Shown here piece by piece: positions 33,752-42,195 of a DNA stretch of 64,000 nucleotides; position 1 is the first letter of the stretch, and every line of letters starts with the position of its first letter. The stretch comes from Jeotgalibacillus proteolyticus. Its GTDB lineage: Bacteria; Bacillota; Bacilli; Bacillales; Jeotgalibacillaceae. A model generated the notes under the pieces. That model searched no databases. It had not been told where the DNA came from and was given only the letters and a program-made list of their open reading frames with translations. The DNA lies in assembly GCF_002926065.1 (NCBI RefSeq), contig NZ_PREZ01000010.1, forward strand, positions 16,001-80,000. Reading direction: 5' to 3'. The position numbers and the translations under genes were made by a program.

Positions 33752-33806
33752 TTCAGGTCGAACGAATAAAAGTTAGACACCATTTCAACAAAGGAGGGAA
33801 CCCTTC

Positions 33807-34187
33807 ATGGCATACAGAAAGTTAGGACGTACAAGCTCTCAGCGTAAAGCACTTCTACGTGACCTTACGACAGACTTGATCGTTAACGAACGCATTGAAA
33901 CAACTGAAACTCGTGCGAAAGAACTTCGCTCAGTAGCAGAAAAAATGATCACACTTGGAAAACGCGGTGACTTGCACGCACGTCGTCAAGCAGCTGCTTA
34001 CATCCGTCGTGATAAAGCCGTTACAACGAATGAAGAAGGCGCTGAGTCTTCAGTATACGCTCTTCAAAAGTTATTTGACGATGTAGCACCACGCTACGCA
34101 GAGCGTCAAGGCGGATATACTCGCATCATGAAAGTTGGTCCTCGTCGTGGAGACGGCGCACCAATGGTTATTATCGAATTAGTTTAA
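33807..34187 (+). CDS. rplQ: 50S ribosomal protein L17
   Basis: A 126-residue L17 near the tunnel exit. It begins [19 protein letters not shown] and has RTKELRS-like [20 protein letters not shown]; it ends [15 protein letters not shown] at 33807 follows AAAGGAGGG. A strong terminator follows directly, closing the large ribosomal cluster. Confidence 0.97.
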   Translation: MAYRKLGRTSSQRKALLRDLTTDLIVNERIETTETRAKELRSVAEKMITLGKRGDLHARRQAAAYIRRDKAVTTNEEGAESSVYALQKLFDDVAPRYAERQGGYTRIMKVGPRRGDGAPMVIIELV

Positions 34188-34200
34188 TTCGTACACTTAC

Positions 34201-34245
34201 AGAGGGCGGAACAGTTAGAGCCTAACTGCTCTCGCCCTCTTTCTT
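34201..34245 (+). terminator. Intrinsic terminator after rplQ
   Basis: AGAGGGCG (34201-34208) pairs with CGCCCTCT (34233-34240), and the inner arms AGTTAG and CTAACT also pair, giving a long two-part stem; a T-rich run follows. An 'L17 downstream element' has been described after rplQ in some Firmicutes; whether this or the next RNA belongs to it needs a covariance search. Confidence 0.8.
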
Positions 34246-34269
34246 TAAAAGCTACCAGATTTAATACGA

Positions 34270-34435
34270 CGACAAGCAAAAAGCAGAGTGTTACGATGGG
34301 CAGGCTTTAGGTTTTACCTAACCCTGTCGCGTCTAGCTCTTAGCACCTCATTCATCCATCGTCACAATGGATAGGAACGTATAGATTTGATAATCAAGCG
34401 AGCGCATTTCCTTGAATGAGGTGCGCGCTTTTTTT
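34270..34435 (+). ncRNA. Candidate structured attenuator RNA upstream of ecfA1
   Basis: The 373-base rplQ-ecfA1 gap holds more than a terminator. A compact domain is closed by CGACA/TGTCG (34270-34274 with 34325-34329) and contains TTAGGT-TTT-ACCTAA (34307-34321) extended by GGG/CCC. Downstream, GCACCTCATTCA (34343-34354) pairs perfectly with TGAATGAGGTGC (34413-34424). An alternative hairpin, AAGCGAGCGC (34396-34405) with GTGCGCGCTT (34421-34430), is a terminator followed by T. The two share bases and exclude each other, the layout of a riboswitch or attenuator. From 34436 to 34560 I see only an AT-rich leader and the ecfA1 ribosome binding site. No known riboswitch class is recognised. Confidence 0.55.
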
Positions 34436-34560
34436 GTATAAAAAGGTTTTTGATCCAGATGAGTAGAGAATAGCAAGTATATAGAGAGAATCTAGCATCA
34501 GCTGCAATCCTTTTAAAAGCAAAGGTGCTGGCTGCCAGTTTAGTCAGGAGGTTTGAATAG

Positions 34561-35400
34561 ATGTCACGCGAAGTTATTTCACTGGACTCTATCACATTTC
34601 ACTACCCAGGTTCAGAGCAGCAGGTGCTAAAGAATGTTTCCTTTTCAGTGCGTGAAGGGGAATGGGTAGCCATTGTAGGTCATAACGGCTCCGGCAAATC
34701 AACACTTGCCAAATTAATGAATGGACTTTATTTTCCTAAAGCGGGAAGTATTCATATAGCGGGTAAAAAGCTTGAAAAAGACACAGTATGGGAGACAAGG
34801 AAGCATATCGGGATGGTCTTTCAAAATCCGGATAATCAATTTGTCGGAACAACCGTGCAAGATGATGTGGCTTTTGGCTTGGAGAACCATGGCGTCCCTC
34901 ATGAGGATATGGTCAGGCGTGTTCACAGCGCACTGAGACAGGTGAAAATGGATGACTTTCTAAATCAAGAGCCACACCATCTGTCAGGCGGCCAAAAGCA
35001 GCGGGTGGCGATGGCGAGTGTGCTGGCTCTCCAGCCCGATATCATTATTCTGGATGAAGCCACTTCCATGCTTGATCCAACAGGACGGCAGGAGGTGATC
35101 TCACTGGTTCGCGCTTTAAAGCAGGAGCAGGAGATGACCGTTCTTTCCATTACGCATGATTTAGAAGAGGCTGCAAAAGCGGATCGCCTGATTGTCATGA
35201 ACCAGGGAGAGGTTTACCGTACGGGTACACCCGAGGAAATTTTCGAGCTCGGTGATGAATTGGTCAGTTTAGGGCTGGATTTACCCTTTCCGATCAAAAT
35301 GGGAAACGCATTAAAAGCGCAGGGTGTTCCGGTGCAGGGACAGCATTTAACAGAAGAAGAGTTGGTGAATGAGCTATGGACATCTCACTTCAAGAAGTAG
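34561..35400 (+). CDS. ecfA1: Energy-coupling factor transporter ATPase EcfA1
   Basis: A 279-residue ABC ATPase, one of the two nucleotide-binding subunits of the shared vitamin/cofactor ECF transporter. Walker A is GHNGSGKST, the signature is [12 protein letters not shown], Walker B is [13 protein letters not shown] and the switch His is in ITHD. ATG at 34561 follows CAGGAGG. It overlaps ecfA2 by 25 bases. The ecfA1-ecfA2-ecfT-truA order after rplQ is conserved in Bacilli; substrate-binding S subunits are encoded elsewhere. Confidence 0.95.
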   Translation: MSREVISLDSITFHYPGSEQQVLKNVSFSVREGEWVAIVGHNGSGKSTLAKLMNGLYFPKAGSIHIAGKKLEKDTVWETRKHIGMVFQNPDNQFVGTTVQDDVAFGLENHGVPHEDMVRRVHSALRQVKMDDFLNQEPHHLSGGQKQRVAMASVLALQPDIIILDEATSMLDPTGRQEVISLVRALKQEQEMTVLSITHDLEEAAKADRLIVMNQGEVYRTGTPEEIFELGDELVSLGLDLPFPIKMGNALKAQGVPVQGQHLTEEELVNELWTSHFKK

Positions 35401-36242
35401 AATATCGTTATGCGGCGGGGTCGCCATTTGAAAAAAAAGCAGTTGAGAACGTCTCATTCACGGTTTCAAGCGGTGAGTGTGTTGCCGTTATTGGTCATAC
35501 AGGGTCAGGTAAATCAACGATTCTGCTGCATCTTAATGCGCTGTTAAAACCGACTTCAGGCTCAGTAGTCATCGGAGACAGAACGGTAAAGGCTGGACGC
35601 AAGGAAAAGGACTTAAAGCCGATACGTCAAAAGGTTGGCATCGTCTTTCAATTTCCTGAGCAGCAGCTCTTTGAAGAAACTGTTCTGAAGGATATTTGTT
35701 ATGGTCCAATGAACTTTGGCGTGAGTGAGGAAGAAGCAAAATGCCGTGCAGTCTATTGGATCAAGCAGGTTGGTTTGTCAGAGGAGATTCTGCAGGAATC
35801 CCCGTTTGATTTATCAGGCGGACAAATGAGGCGGGTAGCCATTGCAGGTGTTCTTGCGATGGAGCCTGAGGTGCTTGTACTCGATGAGCCGACTGCGGGA
35901 CTCGATCCCCGAGGACGCAAGGAAATGATGAACATGTTTTTCCGTCTTCATAAAGAAAGAAAGATGACCATGATCCTTGTTACCCACAGCATGGAGGACG
36001 CAGCGGATTACGCTGATAAGGTTGTCGTGCTTCATAAAGGCAAAAAGGTCCATGAGGGCACTCCGCGAGAGCTCTTCAGTGACGCTGAGCGCCTTTCTGA
36101 GTGGGGTCTTGGGGTTCCGGAGGTTGTAAGGTTCCAACGGATGCTTGAGGCCAAAGCAGGGCGCAAATTGCCAGGAATCTGTTTATCGATTGAGGAGCTG
36201 GCAGCCTCCTTTAGCGAGCTGTCAGGAGGTAAGGCAACATGA
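35376..36242 (+). CDS. ecfA2: Energy-coupling factor transporter ATPase EcfA2
   Basis: A 288-residue ABC ATPase partner of EcfA1. Walker [10 protein letters not shown], signature [13 protein letters not shown], Walker [14 protein letters not shown]. The start lies within the end of ecfA1 and its stop shares ATGA with ecfT, so the three proteins are translated together. The C-terminal extension (about 240-288) is the usual EcfA dimer-support region. Confidence 0.95.
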   Translation: MDISLQEVEYRYAAGSPFEKKAVENVSFTVSSGECVAVIGHTGSGKSTILLHLNALLKPTSGSVVIGDRTVKAGRKEKDLKPIRQKVGIVFQFPEQQLFEETVLKDICYGPMNFGVSEEEAKCRAVYWIKQVGLSEEILQESPFDLSGGQMRRVAIAGVLAMEPEVLVLDEPTAGLDPRGRKEMMNMFFRLHKERKMTMILVTHSMEDAADYADKVVVLHKGKKVHEGTPRELFSDAERLSEWGLGVPEVVRFQRMLEAKAGRKLPGICLSIEELAASFSELSGGKAT

Positions 36243-37042
36243 TGGAAAAAATGATCTTTGGACGCTACATTCCTGCTGATTCCATTGTCCATCGCATGGA
36301 CCCCAGAGCGAAGCTGATTTTTGTTTTTGCCTTTATTGCGATTATATTTTTAGCAGATAACGCCTGGGCGTATGGAATAGCGGCTATTTACACACTGGCA
36401 TCCATCTGGATGTCAGGCATTACGGTTCGCTTTTTAATCAGCGGCCTAAAGCCTGTTATGATTCTGATTGCCTTCACCTTCATTCTTCAAATCTTTTTTG
36501 CGAGGGAAGGAAGAGTCGTGCTGGATCTTGGCTTCCTGACGATTTACGAAGAAGGGATAAGGCAGGCGTTTATGATTTCAACACGCTTTTTACTATTAGT
36601 CTTTATGACTTCTCTCTTAACGCTGACAACCACGCCTATTTCCATTACAGATGGTCTTGAGAGTCTGCTGAATCCTTTAAAGAAAATTAAATTCCCGGCC
36701 CATGAGCTTGCCTTGATGATGTCCATTGCACTGCGGTTTATCCCAACGCTGATGGACGAAACAGACAAGATTATGAAGGCGCAGATGGCCAGAGGGTCAG
36801 ATATGTCGAGCGGTCCGTTAAAAGACAGAATTAAAGCCGTTGTACCGTTAATGATTCCATTATTTGTGAATGCCTTTAAACGGGCTGAGGATCTGGCAAC
36901 AGCGATGGAGGTAAGAGGCTATCGCGGCGGCGAAGGCAGAACGAAGTACCGGTTATTAAACTGGCATATCCGTGATACGATGGCTCTTTTCACACTGATT
37001 ATCTTGGCTGGAATTTTAAGCTGGATGAGGTTTTGGCTGTAA
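36239..37042 (+). CDS. ecfT: Energy-coupling factor transporter transmembrane protein EcfT
   Basis: A 267-residue membrane protein with about six hydrophobic segments. The two cytosolic coupling helices carry the A-R-G type motifs in QMARGSDM and AMEVRGYRGG, which sit in the grooves of EcfA1 and EcfA2. ATG at 36239 overlaps the ecfA2 stop by four bases. truA follows after 12 bases. Confidence 0.95.
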   Translation: MMEKMIFGRYIPADSIVHRMDPRAKLIFVFAFIAIIFLADNAWAYGIAAIYTLASIWMSGITVRFLISGLKPVMILIAFTFILQIFFAREGRVVLDLGFLTIYEEGIRQAFMISTRFLLLVFMTSLLTLTTTPISITDGLESLLNPLKKIKFPAHELALMMSIALRFIPTLMDETDKIMKAQMARGSDMSSGPLKDRIKAVVPLMIPLFVNAFKRAEDLATAMEVRGYRGGEGRTKYRLLNWHIRDTMALFTLIILAGILSWMRFWL

Positions 37043-37054
37043 GGAGGATTTTGA

Positions 37055-37834
37055 ATGCCCAGATTTAAATGCATCATTTCATACGACGGGGCCGGCTTTT
37101 TCGGTTATCAGGTCCAGGCGCGGGGGAGAACCGTCCAGGGAGAGCTCGAGCGTGTCTTAACAGAGATCCATAAAGGCAAAAGGACACGGGTGACAGCAAG
37201 CGGCCGTACAGACGCCCGTGTGCATGCTGTAGGGCAGGTTATTCATTTTGACACTGATTACAGCATCCCGGCCGAAAGATGGCCTGTCGTGTTAAATCAG
37301 AAGCTTCCGGACGATATTGTGGTTATGAATGTGGAGGAAGCAGACCCTGACTTCCATGCACGGTTCCAGACAAGCGGGAAAGAATACCGCTATGTTATTG
37401 ACAGAGGCGAATTTCCCACCCCGTTTCGCCGCCACTACGCCGTTCACCATCCTGTGACGATTGATCTTGCACTGATGCGGGAAGCTGCCCGGCATTTTGT
37501 AGGCGAGCATGACTTTACAAGCTTTTCTGTCGCAAAATCAGCGGTAGTCGATCGCGTAAGGACCATTGAGTATTTTGATATTATCGAACAGGGCTCTGAA
37601 TGGATCTTTATCGTAAAGGGCAATGGCTTCTTATATAATATGGTCCGGATTATGGTCGGAACACTTTTAGAGGTAGGCAGCGGCAAATACACCCCTGCTG
37701 ACATCCCTGAAATGTTAAAGGCGAAAAACCGGAGTGCAGCCGGAAAAACAGCTCCTCCTCACGGCCTTTATTTATGGAAGGTAGAATACGGTGAGCGGGG
37801 CAAAGGAAAGGTTTCTGAAGAAATCGTTGAGTGA
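37055..37834 (+). CDS. truA: tRNA pseudouridine(38-40) synthase TruA
   Basis: A 259-residue pseudouridine synthase acting on the anticodon arm of many tRNAs. The catalytic Asp is in the motif ASGRTDARVHAVGQV (about residues 49-63); the C-terminal half has FLYNMVRIMVGTLLEVG. ATG at 37055 follows AAGGAGG. It closes the ecf unit; a separate promoter precedes rplM. Confidence 0.95.
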   Translation: MPRFKCIISYDGAGFFGYQVQARGRTVQGELERVLTEIHKGKRTRVTASGRTDARVHAVGQVIHFDTDYSIPAERWPVVLNQKLPDDIVVMNVEEADPDFHARFQTSGKEYRYVIDRGEFPTPFRRHYAVHHPVTIDLALMREAARHFVGEHDFTSFSVAKSAVVDRVRTIEYFDIIEQGSEWIFIVKGNGFLYNMVRIMVGTLLEVGSGKYTPADIPEMLKAKNRSAAGKTAPPHGLYLWKVEYGERGKGKVSEEIVE

Positions 37835-37877
37835 AAAAGTTTTTTATTAAAACAACTCGACCTGGTGTAACATCCCC

Positions 37878-37906
37878 TTGACATACGGGCTGAAACGTTA
37901 TATTAT
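37878..37906 (+). promoter_or_regulatory. Sigma-A promoter of rplM-rpsI
   Basis: TTGACA (37878-37883), 17-base spacer, TATTAT (37901-37906), leading into the L13 leader. Confidence 0.83.
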
Positions 37907-37912
37907 AGCCTA

Positions 37913-37990
37913 TGGTATGTATTTCACCCCATTGATGAGACCCGGACCTCATCAAGTGATGTGTTCAAATACGGCTCAAAAGAATAGATG
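37913..37990 (+). ncRNA. L13 ribosomal protein leader
   Basis: The untranslated region between the rplM promoter and its ribosome binding site has the layout of the Firmicute L13 leader: an outer pairing of GTATTT with AAATAC (about 37919-37924 with 37970-37975) around an inner stem TTGATGAG/CTCATCAA (about 37933-37956). In the family L13 is believed to repress its own operon through this RNA. Assigned by position and layout. Confidence 0.7.
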
Positions 37991-38021
37991 AAACATTTTA
38001 AACTTATTAGGAGGTAAACTC

Positions 38022-38459
38022 ATGCGTACAACATTTATGGCTAAAGGTCACGAAGTAGAACGCAAGTGGCTCGTAGTAGATGCTGAGGGTAAAACTCTTG
38101 GACGTCTTGCTAGTGAAGTTGCTGCAATCTTGCGTGGTAAAAATAAACCGACATTCACTCCACACGTTGATACAGGTGATCACGTGATCATCATCAATGC
38201 TGAAAAAATTCACCTTACAGGTAAAAAGCTTACTGACAAGATCTACTACCGTCACAGCTTGCACCCAGGTGGTTTGAAGCAGCGTACTGCATTAGAAATG
38301 CGTACAAACTACCCTACGAAAATGCTTGAACTAGCAATTAAAGGGATGCTTCCAAAGAACTCTCTTGGACGTCAAATCTTCAAGAAGCTTCACGTATATG
38401 CTGGAGCAGAGCACCCACACGCAGCACAAAAACCAGAAGCGTACGAGCTACGCGGTTAA
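38022..38459 (+). CDS. rplM: 50S ribosomal protein L13
   Basis: A 145-residue L13, an early 50S assembly protein. It has [20 protein letters not shown] and [22 protein letters not shown] at 38022 follows TTAGGAGG. Followed by rpsI after 26 bases. Confidence 0.97.
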   Translation: MRTTFMAKGHEVERKWLVVDAEGKTLGRLASEVAAILRGKNKPTFTPHVDTGDHVIIINAEKIHLTGKKLTDKIYYRHSLHPGGLKQRTALEMRTNYPTKMLELAIKGMLPKNSLGRQIFKKLHVYAGAEHPHAAQKPEAYELRG

Positions 38460-38485
38460 TTTAACCTAAAGAGGAGGGAATTATC

Positions 38486-38878
38486 TTGGCACAAGTTCAA
38501 TATATCGGAACAGGTCGTCGTAAAAGTTCTGTAGCACGTGTACGTCTAGTACCAGGTGACGGACAAATCGTGATCAACGGACGCGAAGTAGAAAACTACA
38601 TTCCATTCGCAGCATTGCGCGAAGTAATCAAACAACCACTAAACATTACTGAAACTCTTGGTAACTACAATATTTTCGTAAATGTTAACGGTGGTGGCTA
38701 CACTGGACAAGCTGGAGCAATCCGTCATGGAATTTCACGTGCATTGCTTCACGTTGACCCAGAATACCGTGGCGCACTTAAGAGCGCGGGTCTACTAACT
38801 CGTGACTCTCGCATGAAAGAGCGTAAGAAGCCAGGTCTTAAAGGCGCTCGTCGTGCACCTCAGTTCTCAAAACGTTAA
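38486..38878 (+). CDS. rpsI: 30S ribosomal protein S9
   Basis: A 130-residue S9 whose C-terminal Lys-Arg tail reaches the P-site tRNA anticodon; the tail here is RRAPQFSKR. It begins [20 protein letters not shown]. Start is TTG at 38486 behind GAGGAGGG. A strong terminator follows. Confidence 0.97.
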   Translation: MAQVQYIGTGRRKSSVARVRLVPGDGQIVINGREVENYIPFAALREVIKQPLNITETLGNYNIFVNVNGGGYTGQAGAIRHGISRALLHVDPEYRGALKSAGLLTRDSRMKERKKPGLKGARRAPQFSKR

Positions 38879-38892
38879 TCTTTGCTTTTACA

Positions 38893-38924
38893 AAACTCTC
38901 AGCCTTTATGCTGGGAGTTTTTTT
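38893..38924 (+). terminator. Intrinsic terminator after rpsI
   Basis: AAACTCTCAGC (38893-38903), 6-base loop, GCTGGGAGTTT (38910-38920), then T. Confidence 0.9.
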
Positions 38925-39030
38925 GTGTTTTAACAATCAAAAACAGGTAATGGGTTGAAAGCAATGAAGGCTACGGTAAAAACGAATTATCATTATACTA
39001 TACATATTAAGTGTCCAAAGGGAGGATGAG

Positions 39031-39744
39031 ATGAGCAAAAATACGAGAGACATCTATAACATACTAGCTTCTACGTACCAAAACGATATTGATGAGGGGA
39101 GTCCTTATAACGCTTATTATGAACGCCCCGCTATGATGGCTTCTTTGCCTTCTCCATTAAAAGGAAAAAAGGTGCTGGATGCCGGCTGCTCGGCTGGATG
39201 GTATTCAGCCCAGTTGTGGCAGCAGGGAGCGATTGTTACGGGAGTGGATGTGAGTCCTGAAATGGTAAATGCAGCGAATCAGCGTTTAGGCGGACAGGCA
39301 TCATTTTATTGTCTCGATCTTCAGGAACCGCTCCCGTTTGAGGCAGATTCATTTGATGTGATTGTCAGCTCACTTACGCTTCATTATTTAAAGGATTGGA
39401 CTGCTGTCTTTCAGGAATTTAACCGCATTCTAAAAGTTGGGGGAACCCTCTTATTTTCAGTTCATCATCCATTTATGGATTGGACAAGATATGAATGTAA
39501 AGATTATTTTAAAACTCAATTGTTAACAGAAACCTGGAATAAACCAACTGTTACGATTGACGTCAGCTTTTATCGAAGACCTCTGCAGCAGATCGTGAAC
39601 GATACCACCCGATTTTTTCATCTTGATCAATTGATTGAGCCTCAGCCAATAGAAAAAATGAGAACGGTAAATGAAAAATCTTATAACTATCTCATGACAA
39701 ACCCTCATTTTCTTATCGTAAGAGCTGTGTCAAAAAAGAAATGA
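39031..39744 (+). CDS. ybaJ: Class I SAM-dependent methyltransferase (YbaJ-like)
   Basis: A 237-residue Methyltransf_11-type protein. Motif I is VLDAGCSAGWYSAQL (about residues 48-62), then VTGVDVSPEMV with the ribose-binding Asp, and FDVIVSSLTLHYLKDW. The substrate cannot be told; relatives act on small molecules. A gene of this type (ybaJ) follows rpsI in B. subtilis. A TATACT at 38994-38999 could be its -10, without a matching -35. ATG at 39031 follows AAGGGAGGATG. Followed by 425 bases without a gene. Confidence 0.82.
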   Translation: MSKNTRDIYNILASTYQNDIDEGSPYNAYYERPAMMASLPSPLKGKKVLDAGCSAGWYSAQLWQQGAIVTGVDVSPEMVNAANQRLGGQASFYCLDLQEPLPFEADSFDVIVSSLTLHYLKDWTAVFQEFNRILKVGGTLLFSVHHPFMDWTRYECKDYFKTQLLTETWNKPTVTIDVSFYRRPLQQIVNDTTRFFHLDQLIEPQPIEKMRTVNEKSYNYLMTNPHFLIVRAVSKKK

Positions 39745-39831
39745 GGATCTCGTAATGGAGATTGACTCTTAGCGTTCTTGCATATCCTCTTGACTAGATA
39801 AAAGCATATGGACAATTTATAAATTTAGTAA

Positions 39832-39960
39832 CGTGAGGTGAACGGAGTGGAAGGGGGCGACTCCTGCGGGATGAAGCGGGAGCTTGAGATCCACTTGCGT
39901 AGCAAGTTAGCTCAAGCCCCGTCCCGCGGAAAGCGTCCCCCTGAAGCGCAGTGAACCGGG
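39832..39960. repeat. GC-rich dispersed repeat, full copy
   Basis: A GC-rich block in an AT-rich gap. It begins CGTGAGGTGAACGGAG and has GCGGGAGCTTGAG on one side and CTCAAGC...CCCGC on the other, an imperfect large inverted repeat that can fold into a long stem. The first 61 bases recur at 42071 with four differences. Such palindromic repeats are common between genes in Bacillaceae. No open frame. Confidence 0.8.
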
Positions 39961-40020
39961 TAAAGAGGGTGAAATACACACTTTTCTTAACCTCTTCACT
40001 AGTTAGAAAACAGCTGGCTA

Positions 40021-40035
40021 TGATACTCATTATCA
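40021..40035. promoter_or_regulatory. Fur box upstream of the iron-efflux ATPase promoter
   Basis: TGATACTCATTATCA matches the Bacillus 7-1-7 Fur consensus TGATAATnATTATCA at all but one defined position. It lies 26 bases upstream of the -35, the place expected for an activator, not a repressor. Confidence 0.7.
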
Positions 40036-40061
40036 ATTAGAGTAGTAAATCCTCAGTAAAA

Positions 40062-40090
40062 TTGACAAATATTTTGTTTAGGAATACAAT
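40062..40090 (+). promoter_or_regulatory. Sigma-A promoter of the iron-efflux ATPase
   Basis: TTGACA (40062-40067), 17-base spacer, TACAAT (40085-40090). Confidence 0.85.
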
Positions 40091-40093
40091 AAA

Positions 40094-40108
40094 TTATAAT
40101 AATTCTAA
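40094..40108. promoter_or_regulatory. PerR box overlapping the transcription start
   Basis: TTATAATAATTCTAA matches the Per box TTATAATnATTATAA with one mismatch. It begins 3 bases after the -10, so a bound repressor would block initiation. Confidence 0.75.
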
Positions 40109-40169
40109 TTAATGGATTTGATAATTTAGTTTCATTCTAAATAAAATAAAGTTAGTAGGTGAATTGAGA

Positions 40170-42005
40170 ATGCTGCGCTATTTGATGAAGACTCTCCAGG
40201 GTCAATTTCTTCTGGTTGGTATTTTATTCACTGGATTTGGATTTATCTTCGCAGGAGTTAATGAGGGTTATAGTCCATTTTTATTTTATATTGCCATTTT
40301 CTTCTTAGGTTTTTTTACTGCAAAAGAAGCGGTCGTTGAGACCGTTAAATCAAAATCGCCCAATGTGGATTTGTTAATGCTGCTCGCGGCAATTGGAGCT
40401 GTTTCGATTAATTATGAATCTGAAGCGGCTGTTTTACTGTTGATTTTTGCCGGTGCAGAAGCGCTGGAGGATTATGCCTCAAACAAATCAACAAAAGCGA
40501 TATCGGAATTAATGTCTCAGGTTCCTTCTACCGCTCATGTGTTAAAGGAAAGTGGAGAAGTCGTTGAGGTTCCGACTGAACGTTTGGAGCTTGGGGACAT
40601 GGTGGTTGTATCGAAAGGAGAACAAATTCCGATTGATGGGTTTACGGATCGAAACACGATGGTCAACGAATCTGCTTTAACGGGCGAAGCGGTTCCTGTT
40701 GAAAAAGAAGACGGGGCTGAAGTATTTGCCGGAACGATTAATGAGGGGAATGTTTTTTATCTGAAAGTGAATAAACGAAGCAGTGAAACGGTTTTTTCAA
40801 ACATTATTCGAATGGTTGAAGAAGCACAAAATAGACCCTCTAACATTTCTAAATTTATCGACCGGATTGAATCGAAATATGTCATTGGCGTCTTGCTCGC
40901 TGTTCCGATTTTTATCGCCATCCTGTATTTAGTTAACGGTTTTACGTTTCAGGAGGCCTTTTACAGAGGGATGGTCCTGCTGACAGTCGCCAGTCCGTGT
41001 GCATTAGTCGCTTCTGTTACACCTGCTACACTAAGCGCCATTAGCAATGGAGCAAAAAATGGTGTGCTGTTTAAAGGCGGAGCGGCGATGGAAGCCCTTA
41101 GTACGATGGATATTCTGTACAGTGACAAAACTGGGACCATTACAATGGGTGATTTTAAAGTGGTGGATTATGAAGTGGATGAAGCCAGTTTAGCGGAAGT
41201 GGTGTATATGGAGCAGCAATCCAGCCATCCAATCGCCGAGGCAATTGTCGCTGCATTTAAGGAGTTAAACCTTGATTTGGTTGATCAGACACAGCCTGTC
41301 GAGGAAGCGGCCGGCTCCGGGGTTAGAAAAGGCGATATTAAAGTGGGGAAACCTGCTGCTTTTGAGGGCTATGAAGATCCCGCTCATTACCGCAGTAAAG
41401 AAACAGCAGGCAATACAACGATCCTTGTAGGAAAAGATCATATAATTATCGGCTATTTGTCGCTTTCAGACCAGGTCCGTAAAGAATCCGCACCGGCTAT
41501 TTCCGGATTTCAACGGGAGGGTGTAGAGGTTACTTTGTTAACCGGGGATAATGAAAAGGCAGCAAAAAAAGTTGCCGATGAGGTAGGGATTAGTCATTAC
41601 GTTGCATCACTCCTGCCGGAGGATAAAATTAAATTTATTCATAACAGCAAGGAGAAGAACAAAGTAGTTGGGATGATCGGGGACGGGATCAACGATGCTC
41701 CGGCACTCGCAAACGCAGATATCGGTATTGCAATGGGGAGCGGATCCTCTGTTGCCATGGAGTCAGCGGATGTTGTTATCGTGAAAAATGATTTATCCAA
41801 ATTATTCTCAAGTTTTAAACTCAGCCATAAGCTGAATCGAATTATTTCAGCGAATGTTTTCTTTTCAATTGCGGTAATTATTGTACTGGTCATATTAAAC
41901 CTTTTCGGCTTGTTAAATTTGCCTACAGCTGTCCTGTTTCATGAAGGGTCAACGATTTTAGTGATTTTAAACGGACTGCGATTAGTAAGACAGGGACAGG
42001 AATAA
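40170..42005 (+). CDS. pfeT: P1B-type metal-transporting ATPase, PfeT-like iron efflux pump
   Basis: A 611-residue heavy-metal P-type ATPase without an N-terminal metal-binding domain. Motifs: SALTGEAVP in the actuator domain; SPC in the metal-site helix (VASPCALVASV); phosphorylation site SDKTGT; the SSHPIAEAI His-Pro; GDGINDAPALA; and, in the last helix, FHEGSTILVILNGLR. The SPC plus HEGST pair is that of the P1B-4 group, which includes B. subtilis PfeT (ZosA), an Fe(II) exporter. The Fur and PerR boxes upstream support this. ATG at 40170 has AGGTGA at 40157-40162; TTG at 40164 is too close. It is an extra gene between ybaJ and cwlD, flanked by repeats. Zn, Co or Cd export is the alternative. 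Confidence 0.85.
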   Translation: MLRYLMKTLQGQFLLVGILFTGFGFIFAGVNEGYSPFLFYIAIFFLGFFTAKEAVVETVKSKSPNVDLLMLLAAIGAVSINYESEAAVLLLIFAGAEALEDYASNKSTKAISELMSQVPSTAHVLKESGEVVEVPTERLELGDMVVVSKGEQIPIDGFTDRNTMVNESALTGEAVPVEKEDGAEVFAGTINEGNVFYLKVNKRSSETVFSNIIRMVEEAQNRPSNISKFIDRIESKYVIGVLLAVPIFIAILYLVNGFTFQEAFYRGMVLLTVASPCALVASVTPATLSAISNGAKNGVLFKGGAAMEALSTMDILYSDKTGTITMGDFKVVDYEVDEASLAEVVYMEQQSSHPIAEAIVAAFKELNLDLVDQTQPVEEAAGSGVRKGDIKVGKPAAFEGYEDPAHYRSKETAGNTTILVGKDHIIIGYLSLSDQVRKESAPAISGFQREGVEVTLLTGDNEKAAKKVADEVGISHYVASLLPEDKIKFIHNSKEKNKVVGMIGDGINDAPALANADIGIAMGSGSSVAMESADVVIVKNDLSKLFSSFKLSHKLNRIISANVFFSIAVIIVLVILNLFGLLNLPTAVLFHEGSTILVILNGLRLVRQGQE

Positions 42006-42070
42006 AATGAATTTGGATGGTAAAATGGCTGGGTTATAAAGAGGCTGAGACAAAACCATTGTTTTATAAA

Positions 42071-42136
42071 CGTGAGGTGAACGGAGCGTAAGGCGGCGAC
42101 TCCTGCGGGAAGAAGCGGGAGCTTGAGATCCGCTTC
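42071..42136. repeat. GC-rich dispersed repeat, half copy
   Basis: The first 61 bases of the repeat at 39832 recur here with four differences, and then similarity stops; the second half is missing. It sits between pfeT and cwlD, so the ATPase gene lies between the two copies in the same orientation. Confidence 0.78.
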
Positions 42137-42154
42137 TACATAAAGTAAGACAAG

Positions 42155-42162
42155 CATATACT
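42155..42162 (+). promoter_or_regulatory. Candidate sigma-E -10 element of cwlD
   Basis: CATATACT resembles the sigma-E -10 consensus CATACANT and lies 33 bases before the cwlD start. A -35 with ATA is present about 14 bases upstream, at the edge of the repeat. cwlD is a sporulation gene in B. subtilis, but this match is weak evidence alone. Confidence 0.3.
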
Positions 42163-42195
42163 AGTCCATCCTTCAAAATGGCAGGTGGGCGTTTA

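Noticed and set aside
39832..39960. Insertion sequence or transposon remnant
   Set aside because: No open frame or target-site duplication can be seen; the block is better described as a palindromic intergenic repeat.
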